DNA of 64,000 nt from Hyperoodon ampullatus (lineage: Eukaryota; Chordata; Mammalia; Artiodactyla; Ziphiidae), in assembly GCA_949752795.1 (NCBI GenBank), contig CATKHW010000061.1, positions 2,542,001 through 2,606,000 on the forward strand, in the 5' to 3' direction. A model generated the notes under the pieces. It was given only the letters and a program-made list of their open reading frames with translations, searched no databases and was not told the origin of the DNA. The position numbers and the translations under genes are program-made. Shown here one piece after another: positions 26,045 through 39,945 of the stretch (positions within the stretch are counted from its first letter, which is position 1; the number at the start of each line of letters is the position of its first letter).

Positions 26045-27781
26045 CTTGGCCAAAAAGGGCGTATGCGTTTTCTCCTGAATATATTCAGGAGAAAACGCAT
26101 ACGCCCTTTTTGGCCAAGCAAGCAAGCGGGCAAAGCAAATCCGCACTACAAAGAAGTATCACTTCCCACTGGTCAAAAGGGACATCTACAAAATGTGTAA
26201 AAACCAGAAAGGCAAGACAGGCCCTGGAGAACAGGGAGCCTTGTTATGCTGATGGGCGGGATGTAAATTGCCAACTGTCTCTGTGGAGGAGTACATTGTG
26301 TTCCCTAAAACAAGTAAAGAACAGAGCTACAGAGCCAAGGGCACTTCCAGTCTGGGGAATATACCTTGGGAAAACTGAAAATCAATAAGAAAGAGCCACC
26401 CCAAAATTTAGGGCTGCACTGCTTACAAGGACCTCAACTTGGGTACACCTTAAATATCCCAGGAAATATAAAAATGGTTCAAAAAATTGTGGTACTTACG
26501 TACGATGGAATATCCCTCAGCCATGAAATCAATGTCATAAGACCAGTAGCAGCAAAATGGGTGGATTCAGGTACGATGATTCTAAGTGAAATAAGTCACA
26601 CAGAAAAAGAAACTTATCATAAGATATCACTTATGAAGATCCTGTAAACATGGCTACATTTGAACTGAGTTAGGAAAGAGAACAGTGTCTCACATTTAGA
26701 AAACACTCTTATGCCTGCTTAAGGGGGAAGGAGAGGTTGGGTGATGCATAAAACCAGAGTTTGATATAAGCACAGGTACCGTTCCAAAAACCAACTATGG
26801 AATAGACAAGACCTACACCGTCCTCAGTGACAGGGACTCAAAACCCCATATTTCCCGCAGAGGAATATATCTGACTAGTAAGGATATTAAAACCTATGTA
26901 TTGATATGTCTCCGTAAGGGAATCAAGTGTGTCTACACTGGCATAAACATGGCAGCGAGAATCAGCTCAAACCCACTATAAAAAGGAATTTCAAAAACAA
27001 AACAAAAAAACTGGGAAATTCTTTACAATTCCTTCAGGGTCTCTGATGAAACCTGGAATGACCCTATCTACAATGACAGCTGGATGTGGCATAAGGAGGG
27101 ACACTTGGGACTGAGACGATTGGTGAGATTGGGTGAGCAAATGCAGACCCATTAAAGCACAAATGCCTGGCACCCATTCCATGGGTCCCAACTCTCCAGG
27201 TTGAAGGGAATATTACTACAGCTATAACATGTACGGGAAACCTAGAGAACGGACACACTGTGAATACGAAAGGTTTCTAAAACTCAACGAATAGTCCCTC
27301 TCCTGGTGCTCCGGTTTGACTTTCCATCTGCTTTACTATCAACCTCCCAACTTGGAGAGAGAGCCCCTGTAACCTCCTGGTTCTCACAGGTTTCCAATTG
27401 GGCAGAGGATGACACGGAAGAGGGAGAACCAATGAGAGAGTAGCTGTTAGGCATTTGGACGGGCACATATCACTGTAATTTCCCGGCAGGAAGAAGAATT
27501 AACCAAAGTCTCAACCCCCACTGGGGACCAGCAGAGGTCCTGAACCAAAATGTTGGACTTGCGGTCAGCTCACCAAAAACGAGTTGAACAATGGAGCTAA
27601 TGGGCACAGCAATTCACAAACTGGCCGAGTAATAAAGGACAACTATCGTCCAAAAATCTGTTGAGGGAAGGCAACGAGGCGGACTTGAAAGCGAGGCAGA
27701 ATAGCAGGAAACAGATTTAAGAGGTACGTTGGAATCGCCTTTAAAGCACAGGAAGAGGGGCACAACTTCGACTATGATGCA
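26045..27781 (+). repeat. Satellite monomer 16
   Basis: Perfect palindrome at 26045-26118. The octamer is mutated (aagcaaat). At about 26354 TGG replaces the usual TAG, so the first relic frame reads on to 26,388. Confidence 0.95.
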
Positions 27782-29519
27782 CTTGGCCAAAAAGGGCGTA
27801 TGTGTTTTCTCCTGAATATATTCAGGAGAAAACGCATACGCCCTTTTTGGCCAAGCAAGCAAGCGGGCAATGCAAATCCGCACTACAAAGAAGTATCACT
27901 TCCCACTGGTCAAAAGGGACATCCACAAAATGTGTAAACACCAGAAAGGCAAGACAGGCCCTGGAGAACAGGGAGCCTTGTTATGCTGATGGGCGGGATG
28001 TAAATTGCCAACTGCCTCTCTGGAGGAGTACATTGTGTTCCCTAAAACAAGTAAAGAACAGAGCTACAGAGCCAAGGGCAATTCCAGTCTAGGGAATATA
28101 CCTTGGGAAAATTGAAAATCAATAAGACAGAGCCACCCCAAAATTTAGGGCTGCACTGCTTACAAGGACCTCAACTTAGGTACACCTTAAATATCCCAGG
28201 AAATATAAAAATGGTTCAAAAAATTGTGGTACTTACGTACGATGGAATATCCCTCAGCCATGAAATCAATGTCATAAGACCAGTAGCAGCAAAATGGGTG
28301 GATTCAGGTACGATGATTCTAAGTGAAATAAGTCACACAGAAAAAGAAACTTATCATAAGATATCACTTATGAAGATCCTGTAAACATGGCTACATTTGA
28401 ACTGAGTTAGGAAAGAGAACAGTGTCTCACATTTAGAAAACACTCTTATGCCTGCTTAAGGGGGAAGGAGAGGTGGGGTGATGCATAAAACCAGAGTTTG
28501 ATATAAGCACAGGTACCGTTCCAAAAACCAACTATGGAATAGACAAGACCTACACCTTCCTCAGTGAAAGGGACTCAAAACCCCATATTTCCCGCAGAGG
28601 AATATATCTGACTAGTAAGAATCTTAAAACCTATGGATTGATATGTCTCCGTAAGGGAATCAAGTGTGTCTTGACAGGCATAAACATGGCAGCGAGAATC
28701 AGCTCAAACCCACTATAAAAAGGAATTTCAAAACAAAACAAAAAAACTGGGAAATTCTTTACAATTCCTTCAGGGTCTCTGATGAAACCTGGAATGACCC
28801 TATCTACAATGACAGCTGGATGTGGCATAAGGAGGGACACTTGGGACTGAGACGATTGGTGAGATTGGGTGAGCAAATGCAGACCCTTTAAAGCAATAAT
28901 GCCTGGCACCCATTCCATGGGTCCCAACTCTCCAGGTTGAAAGGAATATTACTACAGCTATAACATGTACGGGAATCCTAGAGAACGGACACACTGTGAA
29001 TACGAAAGGTTTCTAAAACTCAACGAATAGTCCCTCTCCTGGTGCTCCGGTTTGACTTTCCATCTGCTTTACTATCAACCTCCCAACTTGGAGAGACAGC
29101 CCCTTTAACCTCCTGGTTCGCACAGGTTTCCAATTTGGCAGAGGATGAAAGGGAAGAGGGAGAACCAATGAGAGAGTAGCTGTTAGGCATTTGGACGGGC
29201 ACATATCACTGTAATTTCCCGGCAGGAAGAAGAATTAACCAAAGTCTCAGCCCCCCACCGGGAACCAGCATAGGTCCTGAACCAAAATGTTGGACTTTCG
29301 GTCAGCTCACCAAAAACGAGTTGAAAAATGGAGCTCAGGGGCACAGCAATTCACAAACTGGCCGAGTAATAAAGGACAACTATCGTCCAAAAATCTGTTG
29401 AGGGAAGGCAACGAGGCGGACATGAGAGCGAGGCAGAATAGCAGGAAACAGATTTCAAGAGGTACGTTGGAATCGCCTTTAAAGCACAGGAAGAGGGGCA
29501 CAACTTCGACAATGATGCA
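27782..29519 (+). repeat. Satellite monomer 17
   Basis: Palindrome with one left-arm change (gtatgtg). Has the aaagcaataatgcc variant near 28,890. Pairs with B-type monomer 18. Confidence 0.95.
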
Positions 29520-31255
29520 CTTGGCCAAAAAGGGCGTATGCGTTTTCTCCTGAATATATTCAGGAGAAAACGCATACGCCCTTTTTGGCCAAGCAAGCAA
29601 GCGGGCAATGCAAATCTGCACTACAAAGAAGTATCACTTCCCACCGGTCAAAAGGGACATCCACAAAATGTGTAAAAACCAGAAAGGCAAGACAGGCCCT
29701 GGAGAACAGGGAGCCTTGTTATGCTGATGGGCGGGATGTAAATTGTCAACTGCCTCTCTGGAGGAGTGTATTGTGTTCCCTAAAACAAGTAAAGAACAGA
29801 GCTACAGAGCCAAGGGCACTTCCAGTCTAGGGAACATACCTTGGGAAAACTGAAAATCAATAAGACAGAGCCACCCCAAAATTTAGGGCTGCACTGCTTA
29901 CAAGGACCTCAACTTGGGTACACCTTAAATATCCCAGGAAATATAAAAATGGTTCAAAAAATTGTGGTACTTACGTACGATGGAATATCCCTCAGCCATG
30001 AAATCAATGTCATAAGACCAGTAGCAGCAAAATGGGTGGATTCAGGTACGATGATTCTAAGTGAAATAAGTCACACAGAAAAAGAAACTTATCATAAGAT
30101 ATCACTTATGAAGATCCTGTAAACATGGCTACACTTGAACTGAGTTAGGAAAGAGAACAGTGTCTCACATTTAGAAAACACTCTTATGCCTGCTTAAGTG
30201 GGAAGGAGAGTTGGGGTGATGCATAAAACCAGAGTTTGTTATAAGCAGCGGTACCGTTCCAAAAACCAACTATGGAATAGACAAGACCTACAGCTTCCTC
30301 AGTGAAAGGGACTCAAAACCCCATATTTCCCGCAGAGGAATATATCTGGCTAGTAAGAATCTTAAAACCTATGTATTGATATGTCTCCGTGAGGGAATCA
30401 AGGGTGTCTAGACTGGCATAAATATGGCAGCGAGAATCAGCTCAAACCCACTATAAAAAGGAATTTCAAAAACAAAACAAAAAAACTGGGAAATTCTTTA
30501 CAATTCCTTCAGGGTCTCTGATGAAACCTGGAATGACCCTATCTACAATGACAGCTGGATGTGGCATAAGGAGGGACACTTGGGACTGAGAGGATTGGTG
30601 AGATTGGGTGAGCAAATGCAGACACTTTAAAGCACAAATACCTGGCACCCATTCCATGGGTCCAAACTCTCCAGGTTGAAGGGAATATTACTACAGCTAT
30701 AACATGTACGGGAAACCTAGAGAACGGACACACTGTGAATACGAAAGGTTTCTAAAACTCAAAGAATAGTCCCTCTCCTGGTGCTCCGGTTTGACTTTCC
30801 ATCTGATTTACTATCAACCTCCCAACTTGGAGAGACAGCCCCTTTAACCTCCTGGATCTCACAGGTTTCCTATTGGGCAGAGGATGAAACGGAAGAGGGA
30901 GAACCAATGAGAGAGTAGCTGTTAGGCATTTGGACGGGCACATATAACTGTAATTTCACGGCAGGAAGAAGTTAACCAAAGTCTCAGACCCCCATCGGGA
31001 ACCAGCATAAGTCCTGAACCAAAATTTTGGACTTGCGGTCAGCTCACAAAAAACGAGTTGAAAAATGGAGCTCAGGGGCACAGCAATTCACAAACTGGCC
31101 GAGTAATAAAGGACAACTATCGTCCAAAAATCTGTTGAGGGAAGGCAACGAGGCGGACTTGAAAGCGAGGCAGAATAGCAGGAAACAGATTTAAGAGGTA
31201 CGTTGGAATCGCCTTTAAAGCACAGGAAGAGGGGCACAACTTCGAAAATGATGCA
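29520..31255 (+). repeat. Satellite monomer 18 (B type)
   Basis: Perfect palindrome at 29520-29593. Has B-type variants plus tgtcaactgcc, shared with monomers 10, 12 and 20. Confidence 0.95.
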
Positions 31256-32994
31256 CTTGGCCAAAAAGGGCGTATGTGTTTTCTCCTGAATATATTCAGG
31301 AGAAAACGCATACGACATTTTTGGACAAGCAAGCAAGCGGGCAATGCAAATCCGCACTACAAAGAAGTATCACTTCCCACTGGTCAAAAGGGACATCCAC
31401 AAAATGTGTAAAAACCAGAAAGGCAAGACAGGCCCTGGAGAACAGGGAGCCTTGTTATGCTGATGGGCGGGATGTAAATTGCCAACTGCCTCTCTGGAGG
31501 AGTACATTGTGTTCCCTAAAACAAGTAAAGAACAGAGCTACAGAGCCAAGGGCACTTCCAGTCTAGGGAATATACCTTGGGAAAATTGAAAATCAATAAG
31601 ACAGAGCCACCCCAAAATTTAGGGCTGCACTACTTACAAGGACCTCAACTTGGGTACACCTTAAATATCCCAGGAAATATAAAAATGGTTCAAAAAATTG
31701 TGGTACTTACGTACGATGGAATATCCCTCAGCCATGAAATCAATGTCATAAGACCAGTAGCAGCAAAATGGGTGGATTCAGGTACGATGATTCTAAGTGA
31801 AATAAGTCACACAGAAAAAGAAACTTATCATAAGATATCACTTATGAAGATCCTGTAAACATGGCTACATTTGAACTGAGTTAGGAAAGAGAACAGTGTC
31901 TCACATTTAGAAAACACTCTTATGCCTGCTTAAGGGGGAAGGAGAGGTGGGGTGATGCATACAACCAGAGTTTGATATAAGCACAGGTACCGTTCCAAAA
32001 ACCAACTATGGAATAGACAAGACCTACACCTTCCTCAGTGAAAGGGACTCAAAACCCCATATTTCCCGCAGAGGAATATATCTGACTAGTAAGAATCTTA
32101 AAACCTATGGATTGATATGTCTCCGTGAGGGAATCAAGTGTGTCTAGACTGGCATAAACATGGCAGCGAGAATCAGCTCAAACCCACTATAAAAAGGAAT
32201 TTCAAAAACAAAACAAAAAAACTGGGAAATTCTTTACAATTCCTTCAGGGTCTCTGATGAAATCTGGAATGACCCTATCTACAACGACAGCTGGATGTGG
32301 CATAAGGAGGGACACTTGGGACTGAGACGATTGGTGAGATTGGGTGAGCAAATGCAGACCCTTTAAAGCAATAATGCCTGGCACCCATTCCATGGGTCCC
32401 AACTCTCCAGGTTGAAGGGAATATTACTACAGCTATAACATGTACGGGAATCCTAGAGAACGGACACACTGTGAATACGAAAGGTTTCTAAAACTCAACG
32501 AATAGTCCCTCTCCTGGTGCTCCGGTTTGACTTTCCATCTGCTTTACTATCAACCTCCCAACTTGGAGAGACAGCCCCTTCAACCTCCTGGTTCGCACAG
32601 GTTTCCAATTTGGCAGAGGATGAAAGGGAAGAGGGAGAACCAATGAGAGAGTAGCTGTTAGGCATTTGGACGGGCACATATCACTGTAATTTCCCGGCAG
32701 GAAGAAGAATTAACCAAAGTCTCAGCCCCCCACCGGGAACCAGCATAGGTCCTGAACCAAAATGTTGGACTTTCGGTCAGCTCACCAAAAACGAGTTGAA
32801 AAATGGAGCTCAGGGGCACAGCAATTCACAAACTGGCCGAGTAATAAAGGACAACTATCGTCCAAAAATCTGTTGAGGGAAGGCAACGAGGCGGACTTGA
32901 GAGCGAGGCAGAATAGCAGGAAACAGATTTCAAGAGGTACGTTGGAATCGCCTTTAAAGCACAGTAAGAGGGGCACAACTTCGACAATGATGCA
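31256..32994 (+). repeat. Satellite monomer 19
   Basis: Palindrome right arm is decayed (catacgacatttttggac). Has the aaagcaataatgcc variant near 32,367. Pairs with monomer 20. Confidence 0.95.
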
Positions 32995-34731
32995 CTTGGC
33001 CAAAAAGGGCGTATGCGTTTTCTCCTGAATATATTCAGGAGAAAACGCATACGCCCTTTTTGGCCAAGCAAGCAAGCGGGCAATGCAAATCTGCACTACA
33101 AAGAAGTATCACTTCCCACCGGTCAAAAGGGACATCCACAAGATGTGTAAAAACCAGAAAGGCAAGACAGGCCCTGGAGAACAGGGAGCCTTGTTATGCT
33201 GATGGGCGGGATGTAAATTGTCAACTGCCTCTCTGGAGGAGTGTATTGTGTTCCCTAAAACAAGTAAAGAACAGAGCTACAGAGCCAAGGGCACTTCCAG
33301 TCTAGGGAATATACCTTGGGAAAACTGAAAATCAATAAGACAGAGCCACCCCAAAATTTAGGGCTGCACTGCTTACAAGGACCTCAACTTGGGTACACCT
33401 TAAATATCCCAGGAAATATAAAAATGGTTCAAAAAATTGTGGTACTTACGTACGATGGAATATCCCTCAGCCATGAAATCAATGTCATAAGACCAGTAGC
33501 AGCAAAATGGGTGGATTCAGGTACGATGATTCTAAGTGAAATAAGTCACACAGAAAAAGAAACTTATCATAAGATATCACTTATGAAGATCCTGTAAACA
33601 TGGCTACACTTGAACTGAGTTAGGAAAGAGAACAGTGTCTCACATTTAGAAAACACTCTTATGCCTGCTTAAGTGGGAAGGAGAGTTGGGGTGATGCATA
33701 AAACCAGAGTGTGCTATAAGCAGCGGTACCGTTCCAAAAACCAACTATGGAATAGACAAGACCTAAACCTTCCTCAGTGAAAGGGACTCAAAACCCCATA
33801 TTTCCCGCAGAGGAATATATCTGGCTAGTAAGAATCTTAAAACCTATGTATTGATATGTCTCCGTGAGGGAATCAAGGGTGTCTAGACTGGCATAAATAT
33901 GGCAGCGAGAATCAGCTCAAACCCACTATAAAAAGGAATTTCAAAAACAAAACAAAAAAACTGGGAAATTCTTTACAATTCCTTCAGGGTCTCTGATGAA
34001 ACCTGGAATGACCCTATCTACAATGACAGCTGGATGTGGCATAAGGAGGGACACTTGGGACTGAGAGGATTGGTGAGATTGGGTGAGCAAATGCAGACAC
34101 TTTAAAGCACAAATACCTGGCACCCATTCCATGGGTCCAAACTCTCCAGGTTGAAGGGAATATTACTACAGCTATAACATGTACGGGAAACCTAGAGAAC
34201 GGACACACTATGAATACGAAAGGTTTCTAAAACTCAACGAATAGCCCCTCTCCTGGTGCTCCGGTTTGACTTTCCATCTGATTTACTATCAACCTCCCAA
34301 CTTGGAGAGACAGCCCCTTTAACCTCCTGGTTCTCACAGGTTTCCAATTGGGCAGAGGATGAAACGGAAGAGGGAGAACCAATGAGAGAGTAGCTGTTAG
34401 GCATTTGGACGGGCACATATAACTGTAATTTCGCGGCAGGAAGAAGTTAACCAAAGTCTCAGACCCCCATCGGGAACCAGCATAAGTCCTGAACCAAAAT
34501 TTTGGACTTGCGGTCAGCTCACAAAAAACGAGTTGAAAAATGGAGCTCAGGGGCACAGCAATTCACAAACTGGCCGAGTAATAAAGGACAACTATCGTCC
34601 AAAAATCTGTTGAGGGAAGTCAACGAGGCGGACTTGAAAGCGAGGCACAATAGCAGGAAACAGATTTCAAGAGGTACGTTGGAATCGCCTTTAAAGCACA
34701 GGAAGAGGGGCACAACTTCGACAATGATGCA
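32995..34731 (+). repeat. Satellite monomer 20 (B type)
   Basis: Perfect palindrome at 32995-33068. B-type variants, two monomers from the related monomer 18. Confidence 0.95.
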
Positions 34732-36469
34732 CTTGGCCAAAAAGGGCGTATGCGTTTTCTCCTGAATATATTCAGCAGAAAACGAATACGCCCTTTTTGG
34801 CCAAGCAAGCAAGCGGGCAATGCAAATCTGCACTACAAAGAAGTATCACTCCCCACCGGTCAAAAGGGACATCCACAAAATGTGTAAAAACCAGAAAGGC
34901 AAGACAGGCCCTGGAGAACAGGGAGCCTTGTTATGCTGATGGGCGGGATGTAAATTGCCAACTGCCTCTCTGGAGGAGTGTATTGTGTTCCCTAAAACAA
35001 GTAAAGAACAGAGCTACAGAGCCAAGGGCACTTCCAGTCTAGGGAATATACCTTGGGAAAACTGAAAATCAATAAGACAGAGCCACCCCAAAATTTAGGG
35101 CTGCACTACTTACAAGGACCTCAACTTGGGTACACCTTAAATATCCCAGGAAATATAAAAATGGTTCAAAAAATTGTGGTACTTACGTACGATGGAATAT
35201 CCCTCAGCCATGAAATCAATGTCATAAGACCAGGAGCAGCAAAATGGGTGGATTCAGGTACGATGATTCTAAGTGAAATAAGTCACACAGAAAAAGAAAC
35301 TTATCATAAGATATCACTTATGAAGATCCTGTAAACATGGCTACACTTGAACTGAGTTAGGAAAGAGAACATAGTCTCACATTTAGAAAACACTCTTATG
35401 CCTGCTTAAGGGGGAAGGAGAGGTTGGGTGATGCATAAAACCAGAGTTTGATATAAGCACAGGTACCGTTCCAAAAACCAACTATGGAATAGACAAGACC
35501 TACACCTTCCTCAGGGAAAGGGACTCAAAACCCCATATTTCCCGCAGAGGAATATATCTGACTAGTAAGGATCTTAAAACTTATGTATTGATATGTCTCC
35601 GTAAGGGAATCAAGTGTGTCTACACTGGCATAAACATGGCAGCGAGAATCAGCTCAAACCCACTATAAAAACGAATTTCAAAAACAAAACAAAAAAACTG
35701 GGAAATTCTTTACAATTCCTTCAGGGTCTCTGATGAAACCTGGAATGACTCTATCTACAATGACAGCTGGATGTGGCATAAGGAGGGACACTTGGGACTG
35801 AGACGATTGGTGAGATTGCGTGAGCAAATGCAGACCCATTAAAGCACAAATGCCTGGCACCCATTCCATGGGTCCCAACTCTCCAGGTTGAAGGGAATAT
35901 TACTACAGCTATAACATGTACGGGAAACCTAGAGAACGGACACACTGTGAATACGAAAGGTTTCTAAAACTCAATGAATAGTCCCTCTCCTGGTGCTCCG
36001 GTTTGACTTTCCATCTGCTTTACTATCAACCTCCCAACTTGGAGAGACAGCCCCTTTAACCTCCTGGTTCGCACAGGTTTCCAATTTGGCAGAGGATGAA
36101 AGGGAAGAGGGAGAACCAATGAGAGAGTAGCTGTTAGGCATTTGGACGGGCACATATCACTGTAATTTCCCGGCAGGAAGAACAATTAACCAAAGTCTCA
36201 ACCCCCACTGGGGACCAGCAGAGGTCCTGAACCAAAATGTTGGACTTGCGGTCAGCTCACCAAAAACGAGTTGAATAATGGAGCTCAGGGGCACAGCAAT
36301 TCACAAACTGGCCGAGTAATAAAGGACAACTATCGTCCAAAAATCTGTTGAGGGAAGGCAACGAGGCGGACTTGAAAGCGAGGCAGAATAGCAGGAAACA
36401 GATTTCAAGAGGTACGTTGGAATCGCCTTTAAAGCACAGGAAGAGGGGCACAACTTCGACAATGATGCA
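34732..36469 (+). repeat. Satellite monomer 21
   Basis: Palindrome right arm has two uncompensated changes (cagcag; cgaatac). Terminal ORF2 frame open at 35053-35334. Confidence 0.95.
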
Positions 36470-38208
36470 CTTGGCCAAATAGGGCGTATGTGTTTTCTCC
36501 TGAATATATTCAGGAGAAAACGCATAGGCCCTTTTTGGCCAAGCAAGCAAGCGGGCAATGCAAATCCGCACTACAAAGAAGTATCACTTCCCACTGGTCA
36601 AAAGGGACATCCACAAAATGTGTAAAAACCAGAAAGGCAAGACAGGCCCTGGAGAACAGGGAGCCTTGTTATGCTGATGGGCGGAATGTAAATTGCCAAC
36701 TGCCTCTCTGGAGGAGTACATTGTGTTCCCTAAAACAAGTAAAGAACAGAGCTACAGAGCCAAGGGCACTTCCAGTCTAGGTAATATACCTTGGGAAAAT
36801 TGAAAATCAATAAGACAGAGCCACCCCAAAATTTAGGGCTGCACTGCTTACAAGGACCTCAACTTGGGTACACCTTAAATATCCCAGGAAATATAAAAAT
36901 GGTTCAAAAAATTGTGGTACTTACGTACGATGGAATATCCCTCAGCCATGAAATCAATGTCATAAGACCAGTAGCAGCAAAATGGGTGGATTCAGGTACG
37001 ATGATTCTAAGTGAAATAAGTCACACAGAAAAAGTAACTTATCATAAGATATCACTTATGAAGATCCTGTAAACATGGCTACATTTGAACTGAGTTAGGA
37101 AAGAGAACAGTGTCTCACATTTAGAAAACACTCTTATGCCTGCTTAAGGGGGAAGGAGAGGTTGGGTGATGCATAAAACCAGAGTTTGATATAAGCACAG
37201 GTACCGTTCCAAAAACCAACTATGGAATAGACAAGACCTACACCTTCCTCAGTGAAAGGGACTCAAAACCCCATATTTCCCGCAGAAGAATATATCTGAC
37301 TAGTAAGAATCTTAAAACCTATGGATTGATATGTCTCCGTGAGGGAATCAAGTGTGTCTAGACTGGCATAAACATGGCAGCGAGAATCAGCTCAAACCCA
37401 CTATAAAAAGGAATTTCAAAAACAAAACAAAAAAACTGGGAAATTCTTTACAATTCCTTCAGGGTCTCTGATGAAACCTGGAATGACCCTATCTACAATG
37501 ACAGCTGCATGCGGCATAAGGAGGGACACTTGGGACTGAGAGGATTTGTGAGATTGGGTGAGCAAATGCAGACCCTTTAAAGCACAAATACCTGGCACCC
37601 ATTCCATGGGTCCCAAATCTCGAGGTTGAAGGGAATATTACTACAGCTATAACATGTACGGGAAACCTAGAGAACGGACACACTGTGAATACGAAAGGTT
37701 TCTAAAACTCAACGAATAGTCCCTCTCCTGGTGCTCCGGTTTGACTTTCCATCTACTTTACTATCAACCTCCCAACTTGGAGAGACAGCCCCTTTAACCT
37801 CCTGGTTCGCACAGGTTGCCAATTTGGCAGAGGATAAAAGGGAAGAGGGAGAACCAATGAGAGAGTAGCTGTTAGGCATTTGGACGGGCACATATCACTG
37901 TAATTTGCCGGCAAGAAGAAGAATTAACCAAAGTCTCAGTCCCCCACCAGGAACCAGCATAGGTCCTGAAACAAAATGTTGGACTTTCGGTCAGCTCACC
38001 AAAAACGAGTTGAAAAATGGAGCTCAGGGGCACAGCAATTCACAAACTGGCCGAGTAATAAAGGACAACTATCGTCCAAAAATCTGTTGAGGGAAGGCAA
38101 CGAGGCGGACTTGAGAGCGAGGCAGAATAGCAGGAAACAGATTTCAAGAGGTACGTTGGAATCGCCTTTAAAGCACAGGAAGAGGGGCACAACTTCGACA
38201 ATGATGCA
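36470..38208 (+). repeat. Satellite monomer 22
   Basis: Palindrome has three changes (aaatagg, gtatgtg, cataggcc). Shares aaagtaactt near 37,032 with monomer 4. Confidence 0.95.
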
Positions 38209-39945
38209 CTTGGCCAAAAAGGGCGTATGTGTTTTCCCCTGAATATATTCAGGAGAAAATGCATACGCCCTTTTTGGCCAAGCAAGAAAGCGGGCAATGC
38301 AAATCTGCACTACAAAGAAGTATCACCTCCCACTGGTCAAAAGGGACATCCACAAAATGTGTAAAAACCAGAAAGGCAAGACAGGCCCTGGAGAACAGGG
38401 AGCCTTGTTATGCTGATGGGCGGGATGTAAATTGCCAACTGCCTCTCTGGAGGAGTGTATTGTGTTCCCTAATACAAGTAAACAACAGAGCTACAGAGCC
38501 AAGGGCACTTCCAGTCTAGGGAATATACCTTGGGAAAACTGAAAATCAATAAGACAGAGCCACCCCAAAATTTAGGGCTGCACTACTTACAAGGACCTCA
38601 ACTTGGGTACACCTTAAATATCCCAGGAAATATAAAAATGGTTCAAAAAATTGTGGTGCTTACGTACGATGGATTATCCCTCAGCCATGAAATCAATGTC
38701 ATAAGACCAGTAACAGCAAAATGGGTGGATTCAGGTACGATGATTCTAAGTGAAATAAGTCACACAGAAAAAGAAACTTATCATAAGATATCACTTATGA
38801 AGATCCTGTAAACATGGCTAGACTTGAACTGAGTTAGGAAAGTGAACAGTGTCTCACATTTAGAAAACACTCTTATGCCTGCTTAATGGGGAAGGTGAGG
38901 TGGGATGATGCATAAAACAAGAGTTTGATATAAGCACAGGTACCGTTCCAAAAACCAACTATGGAATAGACAAGACCTACACCTTCCTCAGTGAAAGGGA
39001 CTCAAAACCCCATATTTCCCGCAGAGGAATATATCTGACTAGTAAGAATCTTAAAACCTATGTATTGATATGTCTCCGTGAGGGAATCAAGTGTGTCTAG
39101 ACTGGCATAAACATGGCAGCGAGAATCAGCTCAAACCCACTATAAAAACGAATTTCAAAAATAAAACAAAAAAACTGGGAAATTCTTTACAATTCCTTCA
39201 GGGTCTCTGATGAAACCTGGAATGACCCTATCTACAATGACAGCTGGATGTGGCATAAGGAGGGACACTTTGGACTGAGAGGATTGGTGAGATTGGGTGA
39301 GCAAATGCAGACACTTTAAAGCACAAATACCTGGCACCCATTCCATGGGTCCAAACTCTCCAGGTTGAAGGGAATATTACTACAGCTATAACATGTACGG
39401 GAAACCTAGAGAACGGACACACTGTGAATACGAAAGGTTTCTAAAACTCAACGAATAGTCCCTCTCCCGGTGCTCCGGTTTGACTTTCCATCTGCTTTAC
39501 TATCAACCTCCCAACTTGGAGAGACAGCCCCTGTAACCTCCTGGTTCTCACAGGTTTCCAATTGGGCAGAGGATGAAACGGAAGAGGGAGAACCAATGAG
39601 AGAGTAGCTGTTAGGCATTTGGACTGGCACATATAACTGTAATTTCGTGGCAGGAGGAAGTTAACCAAAGTCTCAGACCCCCACCGGGGACCAGAATAAG
39701 TCCTGAACCAAAATTTTGGACTTGCGGTCAACTCACAAAAAACGAGTTGAAAAATGGAGCTCAGGGGCACAGCAATTCACAAACTGGCCGAGTAATAAAG
39801 GACAACTATCGTCCAAAAATCTGTTGAGGGAAGGCAACGAGGCGGACTTGAAAGCGAGGCAGAATAGCAGGAAACCGATTTCAAGAGGTACGTTGGAATC
39901 ACCTTTAAAGCACAGGAAGAGGGGCACAACTTCGACAATGATGCA
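38209..39945 (+). repeat. Satellite monomer 23
   Basis: Palindrome has changes gtatgtg, ttcccctg and aaaatgcat. C-type block. First of three consecutive C-type monomers. Confidence 0.95.
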
